Both the position numbers and the translations under genes were made by a program. Below the pieces are notes generated by a model that was not told the DNA's origin, did no database searches, and saw nothing but the letters and a program-made list of their open reading frames with translations. 28,942 nt of DNA from a bacterium (lineage in GTDB: Bacteria > Patescibacteriota > Minisyncoccia > UBA6257 > Colwellbacteraceae). The stretch covers positions 1 through 28,942 of the forward strand of contig JAKCBB010000005.1 in the NCBI GenBank assembly GCA_021839365.1, read 5' to 3'. Each line of letters opens with the position of its first letter. Within the stretch, counting starts at the first letter, position 1. Of the stretch, positions 14,028-22,401 are shown in pieces.

Positions 14028-15632
14028 ATGGAACCAAATGCCAACTTTCCCGGAAATTCTCCGTTTAATCCGGGTAATAATTCTAACGACTCTCAGAGGC
14101 TGGCCCCGAATTTTTCTAACGGAACCTCAGGCGAACCAGCGGGCGTCTCTCCGTTTAAACCGACTTCTCCCGCTCCGCAAGGACCGGCGCCGATACCGGA
14201 AAACTTTCCGCCATCCCAGTCTTTTCCAGCATCGTCAGTACCGCTGAATCCCGCTCCGATTCCGTCGCCGATAATGCCCGAACCGGTTAAGGAAGTTCCG
14301 ATTCCTCCTCCGCCTCCGGCCTCAACAATGCCGGTTGCGCCAAAAGAATCAACGCCCGGAGTAGTGAATTACGGCCTTAGCGGAACCGAAGAGGGATCCA
14401 GGATAAGCGCGGGAGCGCCGATGCCGATGGGCAGCGCTACGAACATTCCCTCTCCAGCCTCTTTTAATATTCCGACTCCGCCCGCGCCGCAACAAGCCCC
14501 ATTTATAAAACAAGGAGACATTACTACTCCGCCATCGGGGGCCGGAGACGTTGTCGTGCGCACATTGGGAAGCGATTTGGAATCACTGAAACAATCGGGA
14601 GGTCTCGGCACGCAATCAGCGCGGTCTTCTGCTGGAGCTGCGCCGATTGTACCCAATATTTCTAAGCCGTTGCCGGCGTCGGCTATGCAAGGAAGCGCGT
14701 CTTCGGATAAAAATCAGGACGCCGTAAATCCGCTCGGATTCGAGGGCGGGCCGATGTTTACTCCGCAGTCTGCAACCGGCGAAGAGATTAAAAAGAAAGC
14801 CGTCTCCGGAAAAGCAGTCGAAATGGCTATTGCGGCTTTGGCTGTTATCGGCGTACTCGCCGCCGTCTATTTCTTGGTCTTGCCGAAACTTTTTCCGGCC
14901 CCAGCAAAACCCGCCGTTACAACCTACCTTCCCGCTTCAACCTCTTCCCCTATAACGGAGTCATTACCCCCGGCATTTGTTCACCATTCTTTCTTTAATC
15001 CGGCTCCAACAAGCACGCTTACAGCCGATCTTCCGGCCGTAACGCTTGCGGACATAAGTATGGTTTTGAATTCGGCCGCTAACCCGACTTCGACTGCGGC
15101 TAAAGCTGTAAGCGAGGTGGAGATGACATACAATAAAGATCCCCTGCAAACGCCTCAGATGCTCCCGGTACTTCTGTCAGACACAAGCAGCACTCTTCCG
15201 CAATACTTTAACAATGATTTCACTTCGTTCGTGTATTATGACGGAACGGACGCTTGGCCGGGATACGTATTTGAGTTAAATCCAGCTTACTCAAGCTCCA
15301 CCGAAGCGGCTGTTGAATCTGCCGCCGCTCCCGCAACCTCTTCGACCTCAGGACCATCGTCAGTTACGCCGACTCAAACCATAGGCGACATGGTCAAGTC
15401 GGTAGTGGAATCCGCCAATCTTTCGGGCTTGTATCTGAATAACCCGGGCATAGAATATACCAGGAGCTGGGCTAACGGCACGCTTCCAAACAAGTCTCCT
15501 GTAAGGTACGTAAGATTTAGTAGGGCGGGAAGAGTATTTGAGTATGGATGGTTTGGTAAGTATTTGGTTTTAAGCACCTCATACTCGGGAATAGTCCAGG
15601 CCGAAAACATGATAAACGCGGGATCGCAGTAG
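14028..15632 (+). CDS. Proline-rich single-pass membrane protein, unknown function
   Basis: A 534-residue protein, not recognised. The frame is open from a TTG at 14001, but the -10 box lies inside that extension, so ATG 14028 is the start. The N-terminal 240 residues are low-complexity and rich in P, S, A and N (repeated short motifs such as PAPIP and PPPPPAS), probably disordered in the cytoplasm. One membrane helix follows at about 267-288 (VEMAIAALAVIGVLAAVYFLVL). The C-terminal 240 residues would be outside: a Ser/Thr/Ala-rich part, then a more ordered segment with YTRSWANGTLPNKSPVRYVRF. This layout suits an envelope protein. It sits between pnp and nusA with its own promoter. Confidence 0.75.
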   Translation: MEPNANFPGNSPFNPGNNSNDSQRLAPNFSNGTSGEPAGVSPFKPTSPAPQGPAPIPENFPPSQSFPASSVPLNPAPIPSPIMPEPVKEVPIPPPPPASTMPVAPKESTPGVVNYGLSGTEEGSRISAGAPMPMGSATNIPSPASFNIPTPPAPQQAPFIKQGDITTPPSGAGDVVVRTLGSDLESLKQSGGLGTQSARSSAGAAPIVPNISKPLPASAMQGSASSDKNQDAVNPLGFEGGPMFTPQSATGEEIKKKAVSGKAVEMAIAALAVIGVLAAVYFLVLPKLFPAPAKPAVTTYLPASTSSPITESLPPAFVHHSFFNPAPTSTLTADLPAVTLADISMVLNSAANPTSTAAKAVSEVEMTYNKDPLQTPQMLPVLLSDTSSTLPQYFNNDFTSFVYYDGTDAWPGYVFELNPAYSSSTEAAVESAAAPATSSTSGPSSVTPTQTIGDMVKSVVESANLSGLYLNNPGIEYTRSWANGTLPNKSPVRYVRFSRAGRVFEYGWFGKYLVLSTSYSGIVQAENMINAGSQ

Positions 15633-15634
15633 GT

Positions 15635-15663
15635 TTGACACATCAGCAGTATATTGCTATAGT
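15635..15663 (+). promoter_or_regulatory. Promoter of the nusA-ppa-clpP-tyrS operon
   Basis: TTGACA (15635-15640), 17 bp, TATAGT (15658-15663). Predicted +1 is about 15670, giving a 50-nt leader, unusually long for a core gene in this window. Confidence 0.8.
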
Positions 15664-15678
15664 GCAAGCGCATTAACG

Positions 15679-15701
15679 AAGACCCGCCAGAGGCGGGTCT
15701 T
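15679..15701 (+). promoter_or_regulatory. Terminator-like hairpin in the nusA leader
   Basis: 10-bp perfect stem AAGACCCGCC/GGCGGGTCTT with loop AGA, followed by a short TCTAAC. It lies downstream of the nusA promoter and 18 nt before the ATG, so it is transcribed into the nusA mRNA. It could end transcripts from the upstream gene, attenuate nusA, or both. Confidence 0.6.
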
Positions 15702-15719
15702 TCTAACAAGAAATAACAC

Positions 15720-16925
15720 ATGGATCTAAAAGCATTAGTACAAACAGTTAATCAGATAGCGCAGGAGAAGAAGATAGAGCCAGGAAGGATTTTTGATGTT
15801 GTCGAAAAAGCCCTGGCCGCGGCTTATAAGCGCGAATATTTTGAAAGAAACGCCAATGTCAGAGCCAAACTGGATGTTAAAACCGGAAAGATGGAGTTTT
15901 TCCAGGTAAAAGAAGTTGTCGACGGTTCGACAGTCCGTTTTGAAGGCGACGAAGAAGACATCGGAGATTCGGAAGACAAACTCCCGCGCTTCAATGAGGA
16001 AAGACACATTCTCCTTGAAGAAGCCAGAAAAATAAATCCTAACGTTGCTTTAGGGGACGAGATGGAGTTTCCTCTGCCGGAGCAGGAGAATTTCGGCCGC
16101 ATAGCCGCTGGTACTGCCAAGCAGGTGATTATTCAGCGTTTGCGCGAGGCAGAACAGGAATCCGTTGTCGAGGAGTTTAAAGATAGGGAGGGACAGGTGG
16201 TAAGCGGCACCGTTCAGCGCATGGAGCGCGGCAATGTTTACATAGATCTTGGCCGGGCGGTGGGCATCATGTTTTATAACGAAACTATCCCGGGCGAGCA
16301 TTATCGCGTTGGAGAAAGATTGCGTTTTTATGTCGTAGCGGTGCAAAAAGGATCGCCGAGGTTTCCGGAGGTCGTTCTCTCGAGATCGCACCCTAGATTC
16401 ATGGTCAAGCTTTTTGAACTTGAAGTTCCGGAAATTGCCGATGGTACGGTTGAAATAAAAGCCATAGCTCGGGAAGCCGGATCGCGCACTAAGATCGCGG
16501 TAGCCTCTAATCACGAAGCGGTAGACGCTGTCGGTAGCGTTGTCGGTCAGCACGGCACGAGAATAATGACTGTTACTAACGAACTGGGTCCGGAAAGAAT
16601 CGATGTTGTCGGCTGGTCGCCGGACATAAATGTTTTCATTAAAAATGCCCTTGCTCCGGCCCGCGTTCACGGGATAGAAGAATTAGAAAGACGCGAGGTC
16701 AGGGTTTTTGTGCCTGATGATCAGTTAAGTCTGGCTATCGGCAAAGGCGGACAGAACGTCAGGCTTGCGGCTAAGCTCACTGGATGGAAAATAGACGTCC
16801 GCTCGGAATCAAAGCCCGACGAAACGCAGGAAGGAGGCGTTGCCGAGGTGGCGTCCAATAAAGAACCAGAGAAAAGCGAAGGCGTGGAAGAAGCGGGATC
16901 GTCCGATAAGGAGGCCGTTGAATAA
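15720..16925 (+). CDS. nusA: Transcription termination/antitermination factor NusA
   Basis: A 401-residue NusA that binds RNA polymerase and modulates pausing, termination and antitermination. The N-terminal domain (about 1-125; begins ALVQTVNQIAQEKKI and includes VVEKALAAAYKREY) precedes an S1 domain (GQVVSGTVQRMERGNVYIDLG, about 155-225). KH1 and KH2 follow; conserved GxxG-type loops are VGQHGTRIMTV and LAIGKGGQNVRLAAKLTGW. The C-terminal 45 residues are an acidic low-complexity tail; the acidic repeat domains of enterobacterial NusA are absent, as in many other phyla. No SD precedes the start. First gene of the operon with ppa, clpP and tyrS. Confidence 0.95.
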   Translation: MDLKALVQTVNQIAQEKKIEPGRIFDVVEKALAAAYKREYFERNANVRAKLDVKTGKMEFFQVKEVVDGSTVRFEGDEEDIGDSEDKLPRFNEERHILLEEARKINPNVALGDEMEFPLPEQENFGRIAAGTAKQVIIQRLREAEQESVVEEFKDREGQVVSGTVQRMERGNVYIDLGRAVGIMFYNETIPGEHYRVGERLRFYVVAVQKGSPRFPEVVLSRSHPRFMVKLFELEVPEIADGTVEIKAIAREAGSRTKIAVASNHEAVDAVGSVVGQHGTRIMTVTNELGPERIDVVGWSPDINVFIKNALAPARVHGIEELERREVRVFVPDDQLSLAIGKGGQNVRLAAKLTGWKIDVRSESKPDETQEGGVAEVASNKEPEKSEGVEEAGSSDKEAVE

Positions 16926-16975
16926 GGGTTGTTTTAGTCATATCATAAGGGCGTCGTAACGAGTAGAGAAAATAA

Positions 16976-17446
16976 ATGAATATAGATGTTTTAATTGAGA
17001 TTCCGAGAGGCTCGAGAAATAAGTATGAAATGGACAAGGAAACCGGAAGGCTTAAATTAGATCGCGTCTTACGAAGCTCGGTCGGCTACCCCGTTGATTA
17101 TGGTTATGTACCGGACACGAAAGCCAGCGATGGCGATCCGCTTGACGTGGCCGTAATCGCCCGTTTTCCTCTTTTGCCAGGATCAATAGTTAAGGCGCGC
17201 CCCGTAGGGTTATTTAAAATGATAGATAAAGGCGAAGATGACGAAAAGATCGTCGCTGTTCCCGAGGATGATTTTTATTATGATTCTTGGAAAGAACTCG
17301 AAGACATTCCGGAGCCTCTTCGTTTGGAAATAGAACAATTTTTTGCCACCTACAAAGTTTTGGAGAAAAAACTTGTTGAACCGAAGGGTTGGGGTTCCCG
17401 TGCTGAGGCGGAAGAAATGATCAAAAAGGCCGCCGTTAATAAATAA
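16976..17446 (+). CDS. ppa: Inorganic pyrophosphatase (soluble family I)
   Basis: A 156-residue family I pyrophosphatase that hydrolyses PPi to two phosphates, pulling polymerisation reactions forward. Active-site segments: IEIPRGSRNKYEMDKETG (Lys and Glu), SVGYPVDYGYVPDT, the family signature DGDPLDVAV with three Asp, and later ARPVGLFKMIDKGEDDEKIVAV. The final YKVLEKKLVEPKGWGSRAEA is also typical. Length is slightly below E. coli PPase (about 175). It lies 50 nt after nusA and 22 nt before clpP. A weak GAGTAGAG precedes the start. Confidence 0.95.
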   Translation: MNIDVLIEIPRGSRNKYEMDKETGRLKLDRVLRSSVGYPVDYGYVPDTKASDGDPLDVAVIARFPLLPGSIVKARPVGLFKMIDKGEDDEKIVAVPEDDFYYDSWKELEDIPEPLRLEIEQFFATYKVLEKKLVEPKGWGSRAEAEEMIKKAAVNK

Positions 17447-17468
17447 AATAATAGTAACAGATAATAAA

Positions 17469-18071
17469 ATGGACGAATCAGGTCAGGTTTTAATACCCAC
17501 TGTAATAGAAAAAACAAATTACGGGGAAAGGGCTTATGACATTTACTCCCGTCTTTTGAAAGACAGGGTGATATTTTTGGGCGGTCCGATAAACGATGCA
17601 GTCGCGAACACGGTGATAGCCCAGCTTCTCTTCCTGGAGTATGAAGACCCTAAAAAGGACATCAGTCTTTATCTTAACAGTCCGGGCGGAGTCGTCTCAG
17701 CTGGACTTGCGATATACGATACGATTCAAGCGATTAAGCCGGACGTGAGCACGATATGCGTCGGCACGGCCGCTTCAATGGGCGCGTTCCTTCTCGGCGC
17801 CGGGAAGAAAGGGAAGAGATTCGCCTTGCCTAACTCGGAGATTCTTCTCCATCAGGTGATGGGCGGAGCCGAGGGACAAGCGGTGGATATAGAGATAACC
17901 GCGCGCCACATCCTTAAAACAAAAGAAAAAATAAACCAGATTTTAGCTAAAAGCACGGGCCAGCCGCTTTCGAAGATAGAAAAAGACACCGACCGCGATT
18001 TCTGGTTGACGCCGGAAGAAGCGAAAGAGTACGGGCTTATTGATGAAGTCATTAAAAAAATCAAAAGCTGA
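17469..18071 (+). CDS. clpP: ATP-dependent Clp protease proteolytic subunit
   Basis: A 200-residue ClpP serine peptidase that forms the tetradecameric chamber fed by ClpX, ClpA or ClpC. Catalytic triad: Ser103 (GTAASMGAFLL), His128 (NSEILLHQVMGG) and Asp177 (DTDRDFWL), with spacings of 25 and 49 as in E. coli. The substrate-binding strand SLYLNSPGGVVSAGLAI is present. The usual HQP after the catalytic His is HQV here. No SD is evident, and there is almost no propeptide. The 3' end overlaps the tyrS start by 29 nt. No Clp ATPase gene is in the window. Confidence 0.96.
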   Translation: MDESGQVLIPTVIEKTNYGERAYDIYSRLLKDRVIFLGGPINDAVANTVIAQLLFLEYEDPKKDISLYLNSPGGVVSAGLAIYDTIQAIKPDVSTICVGTAASMGAFLLGAGKKGKRFALPNSEILLHQVMGGAEGQAVDIEITARHILKTKEKINQILAKSTGQPLSKIEKDTDRDFWLTPEEAKEYGLIDEVIKKIKS

Positions 18072-19251
18072 TATTGTCGAAGAAATCTTGACCCGCGGGG
18101 TAACCGAAGTTGTTGACCGCGAGCATTTAAGAAAAGCTTTGCTTTCCGGGAAAAAGCTCCGTGTTAAGCTCGGGATAGATCCTACGGGCTCAAAAATACA
18201 TCTGGGCCGTGCGGTACTCCTGCGTAAACTCCGCGCTTTTCAGGAGCTTGGACACGAGATTGTGCTTATTGTCGGCGATTTCACCGCGCTTGTCGGCGAT
18301 CCTTCGGATAAGCTCGCAAAAAGACCGCGGCTTACTCCGGATCAGGTTGCGGAAAATATGCGTAATTATAAAAACCAGCTCGGCAAAATAATCGATCTCA
18401 AGTCTGCTGAAATCAGGCATAACAGTTCCTGGCTTAAAAAGCTGACCTTTGCTCAAGTTACCGAACTTGCCGAAAGCTTTAGCGTCCAACAAATGCTCGC
18501 GCGCCGCAACTTTAAAGAAAGATACGAGCAGGGAATAGATATAAGCTTGCGTGAATTTTTATACCCCCTAATGCAAGGATATGACAGCGTCGCTGTAAAA
18601 TCGGACGTGGAACTTGGAGGATTTGACCAGCTTTTTAACCTGATGGCCGGACGAACTATTCAGAAATACTACGGCGAGAAAGAACAGGATATATTAACCT
18701 GCGAAATGCTCGAGGGGACCGACGGGCGCAAGATGTCGACAAGCTGGGGAAACGTGATAAACATCGCCGATGAGCCTAATGATATGTTCGGGAAGCTTAT
18801 GTCTGTACGCGACGAGCTTATCGGCAGATACCTTCTGCTTACCACGGATGTTTCGCGGGAGGAGATAGACGAAATAGAATCGGATATCAACAAGGGAGCT
18901 AATCCGCGCGACGCCAAGCTTCTTTTGGCCCGCAGGGTTGTCGTTATTTATCACGGAGAGAAAGCGGCGGAAAAAGCTGAATCGGAGTTTTTGAGCGTAT
19001 TTCAGAAAGGCAATCTCCCGGAGAATATTAAAGAGATAAAAATAAATGCCGACAGAATGGGGATAGCAGATCTCCTTGTCGATATCGGTTTGTCCTCCAG
19101 TAAAAGCGAGGCAACGCGCTTAATAGAACAAGGCGGAGTGAAAATCGGCGGGAAAAAATTAAACGATCCTAAAAGCGTTATAATCATAACCGCCGAACCC
19201 CTCATTCTTCAGTCCGGCAGAAGGCATTTTGTAAAAGTTTCGAGAAAGTAA
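18043..19251 (+). CDS. tyrS: Tyrosyl-tRNA synthetase
   Basis: A 402-residue class I aminoacyl-tRNA synthetase charging tRNA-Tyr. The Rossmann domain has the HIGH-type motif HLGR at 53-56 (within GIDPTGSKIHLGRAVLL); the KMSKS-type loop is KMSTS at 230-234. The C-terminal S4-like RNA-binding domain begins around residue 340 (LVDIGLSSSKSEATRLIEQGGVKIGGKKL). ATG 18043 lies inside clpP, giving a 29-nt overlap; a TTG one codon earlier is possible. The long overlap suggests coupled translation. No T-box riboswitch is present. tRNA-Tyr is not in this window. Confidence 0.96.
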   Translation: MKSLKKSKADIVEEILTRGVTEVVDREHLRKALLSGKKLRVKLGIDPTGSKIHLGRAVLLRKLRAFQELGHEIVLIVGDFTALVGDPSDKLAKRPRLTPDQVAENMRNYKNQLGKIIDLKSAEIRHNSSWLKKLTFAQVTELAESFSVQQMLARRNFKERYEQGIDISLREFLYPLMQGYDSVAVKSDVELGGFDQLFNLMAGRTIQKYYGEKEQDILTCEMLEGTDGRKMSTSWGNVINIADEPNDMFGKLMSVRDELIGRYLLLTTDVSREEIDEIESDINKGANPRDAKLLLARRVVVIYHGEKAAEKAESEFLSVFQKGNLPENIKEIKINADRMGIADLLVDIGLSSSKSEATRLIEQGGVKIGGKKLNDPKSVIIITAEPLILQSGRRHFVKVSRK

Positions 19252-19277
19252 AAAGGCGCTCTTAAAAAAGAGCGCCC
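19251..19277 (-). terminator. Terminator of tmk
   Basis: 9-bp stem GGCGCTCTT/AAGAGCGCC (19255-19263, 19268-19276). Read on minus it ends in TTTTTAC, 8 nt past the tmk stop. On plus no T-run follows, so tyrS termination here would be weak. Confidence 0.8.
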
Positions 19278-19284
19278 ATAACAG

Positions 19285-19935
19285 CTACTTTTTGAGGAGA
19301 GAAAGCGCTAGTCCCGAGACTTCTCGGTGGATGTCGTCTATGCTGCGCAGTTCCCCCGCTCGGACGCATTCGACGATTTTCCATCTGGGTTCGCGCGTGG
19401 CAAGTTCGCGGTAAACATCCGCCACCGCATTTTGATACCTTTCATTGGCTTCGTGCTGATCGCGACTCCCTCGCCCTGCCGCAAGCTCCTTTCTGATCTC
19501 CGTAGAAACGGCGAGATATACGACAAGGTCGGGTTTCGGGAGGCCGATATATAAGTATTCCGCTTCCTCAGTGAAGCGGATGTAATCCGCCCGCGCTTGC
19601 CCATCAAGCTTGGCGCCTTGGTGGGCTAAGTTGCTCTGGAGATACCTGTCACAGATCACGACGCCTCTCTCTAGGGCGTCCACGAGTTCGTCTTTAGCTC
19701 CTGCTTGATCAGCTGCGTATAGAGCTGAGGCTACGTAGGGGTTTAAACCAAGAAAATCGCCGAATTCGCCATTCAGTCCGCGCCTGATAAGTGAACCGTA
19801 AGGCTTGTCGTACCTTGGAAAACTAAACACGGAAACCGTGAAACCCAGACTCTCAAGCTCCTCCCTTAAGAGCTTGACCTGCGTGGCTTTTCCGGCTCCG
19901 TCTGCTCCCTCGACGACGATTAATGGATTCCTCAT
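19285..19935 (-). CDS. tmk: Thymidylate kinase
   Basis: A 216-residue dTMP kinase (dTMP to dTDP). Walker A/P-loop at 10-18 (GADGAGKAT), the phosphate-binding RYDKPYGSLIRRGL region, the catalytic-type DR motif in GVVICDRYLQSNLAHQGAK, and a lid-type segment AAGRGSRDQHEANERYQ. The usual GKTT is GKAT here. ATG 19935 is chosen because GGAGG lies 9 nt upstream, one of few core genes here with a clear SD. A TATAAT at 19997-20002 on the minus strand could be its -10, without a good -35. Convergent with tyrS across a terminator. The long insert between P-loop and DR motif resembles larger TMPK variants. Confidence 0.92.
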   Translation of the reverse strand: MRNPLIVVEGADGAGKATQVKLLREELESLGFTVSVFSFPRYDKPYGSLIRRGLNGEFGDFLGLNPYVASALYAADQAGAKDELVDALERGVVICDRYLQSNLAHQGAKLDGQARADYIRFTEEAEYLYIGLPKPDLVVYLAVSTEIRKELAAGRGSRDQHEANERYQNAVADVYRELATREPRWKIVECVRAGELRSIDDIHREVSGLALSLLKK

Positions 19936-20048
19936 AGCTATATTCCTCCTTTTTACTGGGTACAGAGCTGGTTTAGAGTATGCGCCCTATGCATAAATTA
20001 TACAAGTTGTTGTCAGGATGTTGTTAGCCGGTTATATTATATGTCGTT

Positions 20049-20119
20049 GGGAGCTTAGTTAAGTGGTATAACTGCGGTCTCCAAAACCGCTGTCGGGGGT
20101 TCGATTCCCTCAGCTCCCG
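20049..20119 (+). tRNA. tRNA-Trp (anticodon CCA)
   Basis: Acceptor GGGAGCT/AGCTCCC; anticodon stem GCGGT/ACCGC with loop CTCCAAA (anticodon CCA); T-arm GGGGG-TTCGATT-CCCTC. 3' CCA is not encoded. Confidence 0.94.
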
Positions 20120-20160
20120 CATAAGGCGCGTAAAGTTATTGGGGTTATCGCAGAACCGGC

Positions 20161-20166
20161 TATAAT
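20161..20166 (+). promoter_or_regulatory. -10 box for the small ORF at 20211
   Basis: TATAAT with a weak TTGGGG 16 bp upstream. Predicted +1 is about 20173. The leader holds GAACC (20182-20186) and AGGAGGT (20198-20204). Confidence 0.5.
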
Positions 20167-20210
20167 TTAATGTATAGATCCGAACCTTGTTTTTTATAGG
20201 AGGTGGTTGT

Positions 20211-20324
20211 GTGGGAACCGGGTTCTGGGCCGCCGTTTTATCCGCAAGTGCCGTTGCCGGGATCTTGGCTGAGCTTATTATAAGCGCGGCTATGCTTGCG
20301 TTGTTCCGCCTAGCGTGTGTCTAG
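20211..20324 (+). CDS. Small hydrophobic protein (37 aa), unknown
   Basis: GTG start with AGGAGGT 6 nt upstream, one of the best SD sequences in the window; the encoded 37 residues are one hydrophobic helix (FWAAVLSASAVAGILAELII) ending RLACV. The short length means an intact frame alone is weak evidence; support comes from promoter, SD and hydrophobic pattern together. A competing GTG two bases earlier opens only 24 codons. A GC-rich hairpin (CCGCC/GGCGG, about 20331-20357) follows. It sits between tRNA-Trp and tRNA-Gly and has a leader like those of the small genes at 24709-25791. Confidence 0.5.
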   Translation: MGTGFWAAVLSASAVAGILAELIISAAMLALFRLACV

Positions 20325-20389
20325 AAAAGCGTCCGCCAAAGCGCAAGCCGAGGCGGGTCCAGCTTTCTATATCGACTAAACAACAGTTT

Positions 20390-20463
20390 TGGAGCGGGAT
20401 ACCGGAATCGAACCGGCGCCATTACCTTGGCAAGGTAGCGTACTACCACTATACTAATCCCGC
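20390..20463 (-). tRNA. tRNA-Gly (anticodon GCC)
   Basis: On minus: acceptor GCGGGAT/ATCCCGC, anticodon loop TTGCCAA (GCC), T-arm GCCGG-TTCGATT-CCGGT. Discriminator T followed by an encoded CCA. Confidence 0.94.
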
Positions 20464-20515
20464 AATACAGGATTGATTTTAATTCAAAATACGTTTTTTG
20501 CCAACACGTGTCTGT

Positions 20516-20547
20516 ACAAAAATACTCCCGTTAGGGAGTATTTTTGT
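20516..20547 (-). terminator. Terminator of the 20566-21297 gene
   Basis: Perfect 14-bp stem from ACAAAAATACTCCC to GGGAGTATTTTTGT with loop GTTA. T-rich on both strands, hence potentially bidirectional. It starts 18 nt past the stop. Confidence 0.85.
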
Positions 20548-20565
20548 ATCGAGATCGGAGCAGGG

Positions 20566-21297
20566 CTATTGATCCGATGTTGACGTGGCTGGGATCATAA
20601 CGTTGTTCTGCGAGCTGGAGCTCGCGCCGCTCCCTCCTTGCATCGCATTCAACTGTCCCTGCAGTTGTTGTAACAGCTGGAGCAGCTGGTTAATCCTGGA
20701 TTGGACTATGTTGATTGACTGCCTTGAGACGAGAGAGAAATCGACGATAACGCGGGCGTTAATCACGCCGGTGGAAGGATCCAATGTTCCGGTTACGGTA
20801 ACCTTATCGCCTACCTGCATATCGGCCGCGGAAATAGACTGCTGATCCTGTCCCGCGAAACTGGCCTGCGAAGTGTTGACGTTAAAGGTTAACCCCCACA
20901 CGTTTATGGTTGCCGAGCTTGTGGATATAACCGTCAAATTCGCGCCGGTTATCCTGACTTGTCCGTTTGGGTCTATGCTCAGGCTAGCGGGCATCTGCTC
21001 CGCTTTTACTCCGGACTGCACCGCGTTTCCGAACGCGTTAGCGAAAGCATTCTCCATCTCATGCGCCTGACCCGTCCATGCGTTGGAGTAGGAGTATAAA
21101 TTATTGTTATTTTCGCCCTCAGAGCTGTTTGTTGTCGAAGCGTTCTCGCTGGACGTTGCCTGCCCCGCGAACGAGTATCCTTGCTGGCTGTTGTTCTGGC
21201 CGTTATCATCCGCAAGAGCCGCGCTTGATAAGCCGACTACTACTGCGACCGTTGTCGCCAAGGCCGCTGAAACCGCCAATGTTTTATATTTAATCAT
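20566..21297 (-). CDS. Secreted DUF5666-like protein
   Basis: A 243-residue protein with a signal peptide (KYKTLAVSAALATTVAVVV, likely cleavage after ALA at about 29) and an N/S/Q-rich spacer. A helical segment AFANAFGNAVQSGV leads to an OB-like beta domain (about 105-190): SLSIDPNGQVRITGANLTVI, INVWGLTFNVNTS, and MQVGDKVTVTGTLDPSTGVINA, the pattern of DUF5666. A coiled-coil-like Gln/Leu stretch (INQLLQLLQQLQGQLNAM) precedes a Ser-rich tail. The 21447-22235 gene is a paralogue with the same layout. Likely extracytoplasmic; function unknown. Confidence 0.75.
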   Translation of the reverse strand: MIKYKTLAVSAALATTVAVVVGLSSAALADDNGQNNSQQGYSFAGQATSSENASTTNSSEGENNNNLYSYSNAWTGQAHEMENAFANAFGNAVQSGVKAEQMPASLSIDPNGQVRITGANLTVISTSSATINVWGLTFNVNTSQASFAGQDQQSISAADMQVGDKVTVTGTLDPSTGVINARVIVDFSLVSRQSINIVQSRINQLLQLLQQLQGQLNAMQGGSGASSSSQNNVMIPATSTSDQ

Positions 21298-21383
21298 TGT
21301 TTTTATTTTATGACCTTTTGTTTGACGTTTTTATTTTACCCTACTTATTAAAACACCAGAAGTGGACCTGGGGTTACTTGTCC

Positions 21384-21434
21384 TGTAAAAATAATTCTCC
21401 CCAGAGCACGAGCTCGGGGAGAATTATTTTTACA
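21384..21434 (-). terminator. Terminator of the 21447-22235 gene
   Basis: 19-bp perfect stem (21384-21402, 21416-21434) with a 13-nt loop and flanking A/T tracts inside the stem; unusually long. It starts 12 nt past the stop. Confidence 0.85.
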
Positions 21435-21446
21435 AAACTCTTTCTT

Positions 21447-22235
21447 TTATTGAGTTACCGACGCAGTTGAGCTGGCTCCGGCTGAGACAGAACTGCTTGA
21501 CGAAGTGGAGCTGTTTGAAGGGCTGGACGTGCTAGTAGACGTGGAGGAACTGCTAGGGGTGGAGCTTGAGGTAGAGCTGGTATTCGAAGTCGACGTCGAG
21601 CCGGATTGCGGCGAACTTGTCGAACTGGCGGAAGCTACCGAAGCAGCCGTACTTGTTATCTCGACTTGCATTTGCGAAAGCTGGGCTGAGAGCTGCTGCA
21701 ATAGCTGAAGCAACTGGTTGTACTTGCCTTGCAAAGGCGACGGCTGGGGAACGGGCGGGGTAACGAACGTATAATCGAATATCTCGTTCGCGGATATGGT
21801 CTCCGTTGAGGGATTGAGCATTCCGCTCACGGAAATGGTGTCGCCAACCTTTATATCCGAGAAGTTCATTGGCTGCTCGTTTTCTCCCTGAAGATCGGCA
21901 TTCGCCGGGGTAACGGTAAAATTCAATCCCCAGACGCTTACGGTTAGCGAACTCGTGGAAGCGGCGGCGACATCGCCCCCGGTGAGTCTAACGTGTCCGT
22001 TCGGAGCGATGCTTAAAGTGGACGGAAGACGATCAACCGGGATGCCGCGGACAGCAACTTTGTCATAAGCATTCGCGAAAGCATTGTTAAAACCGTTGGC
22101 TAAATTCGAATTCGTTATGTGGATATTGAACGTGTCGGCCAAGGCTGCGGCGGAGATTCCTAAAGTGGAAACCGCTAACACCAAGGCAATAACACCTCCT
22201 TTTAAAAATAACTTTTTCTGCATTTGAAAAATCAT
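21447..22235 (-). CDS. Secreted DUF5666-like protein with Ser/Thr-rich tail
   Basis: A 262-residue paralogue of 20566-21297. Signal peptide (KLFLKGGVIALVLAVSTLGI, cleavage near ALA), then FNNAFANAYDKVAVRGI, and the OB-like domain SLSIAPNGHVRLTGGDV, LTVSVWGLNFTV, IKVGDTISVSGMLNPSTETI. A LLQLLQQLSAQLSQM helix follows, and then about 70 residues of almost pure Ser/Thr (TSTSSTSSSTP type). Such a tail is probably a flexible, possibly glycosylated, surface spacer. Two starts are possible (ATG 22235 or 22223), neither with an SD. Function unknown. Confidence 0.75.
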   Translation of the reverse strand: MIFQMQKKLFLKGGVIALVLAVSTLGISAAALADTFNIHITNSNLANGFNNAFANAYDKVAVRGIPVDRLPSTLSIAPNGHVRLTGGDVAAASTSSLTVSVWGLNFTVTPANADLQGENEQPMNFSDIKVGDTISVSGMLNPSTETISANEIFDYTFVTPPVPQPSPLQGKYNQLLQLLQQLSAQLSQMQVEITSTAASVASASSTSSPQSGSTSTSNTSSTSSSTPSSSSTSTSTSSPSNSSTSSSSSVSAGASSTASVTQ

Positions 22236-22401
22236 TCATGTTTTTTAACGACCTTTGCGACCTCTTGGCCGCCATAGCTTTTATTGGCCTCGTAGCCCAC
22301 GCGGACATTAGAGGCTGAAGGCGATTTGTGGATTCGCCGCAGTCCGCCGGATATAAGCTTAGGCGACCTCTGCGGTCCTCCGCATTATACCCATCGTCCG
22401 G

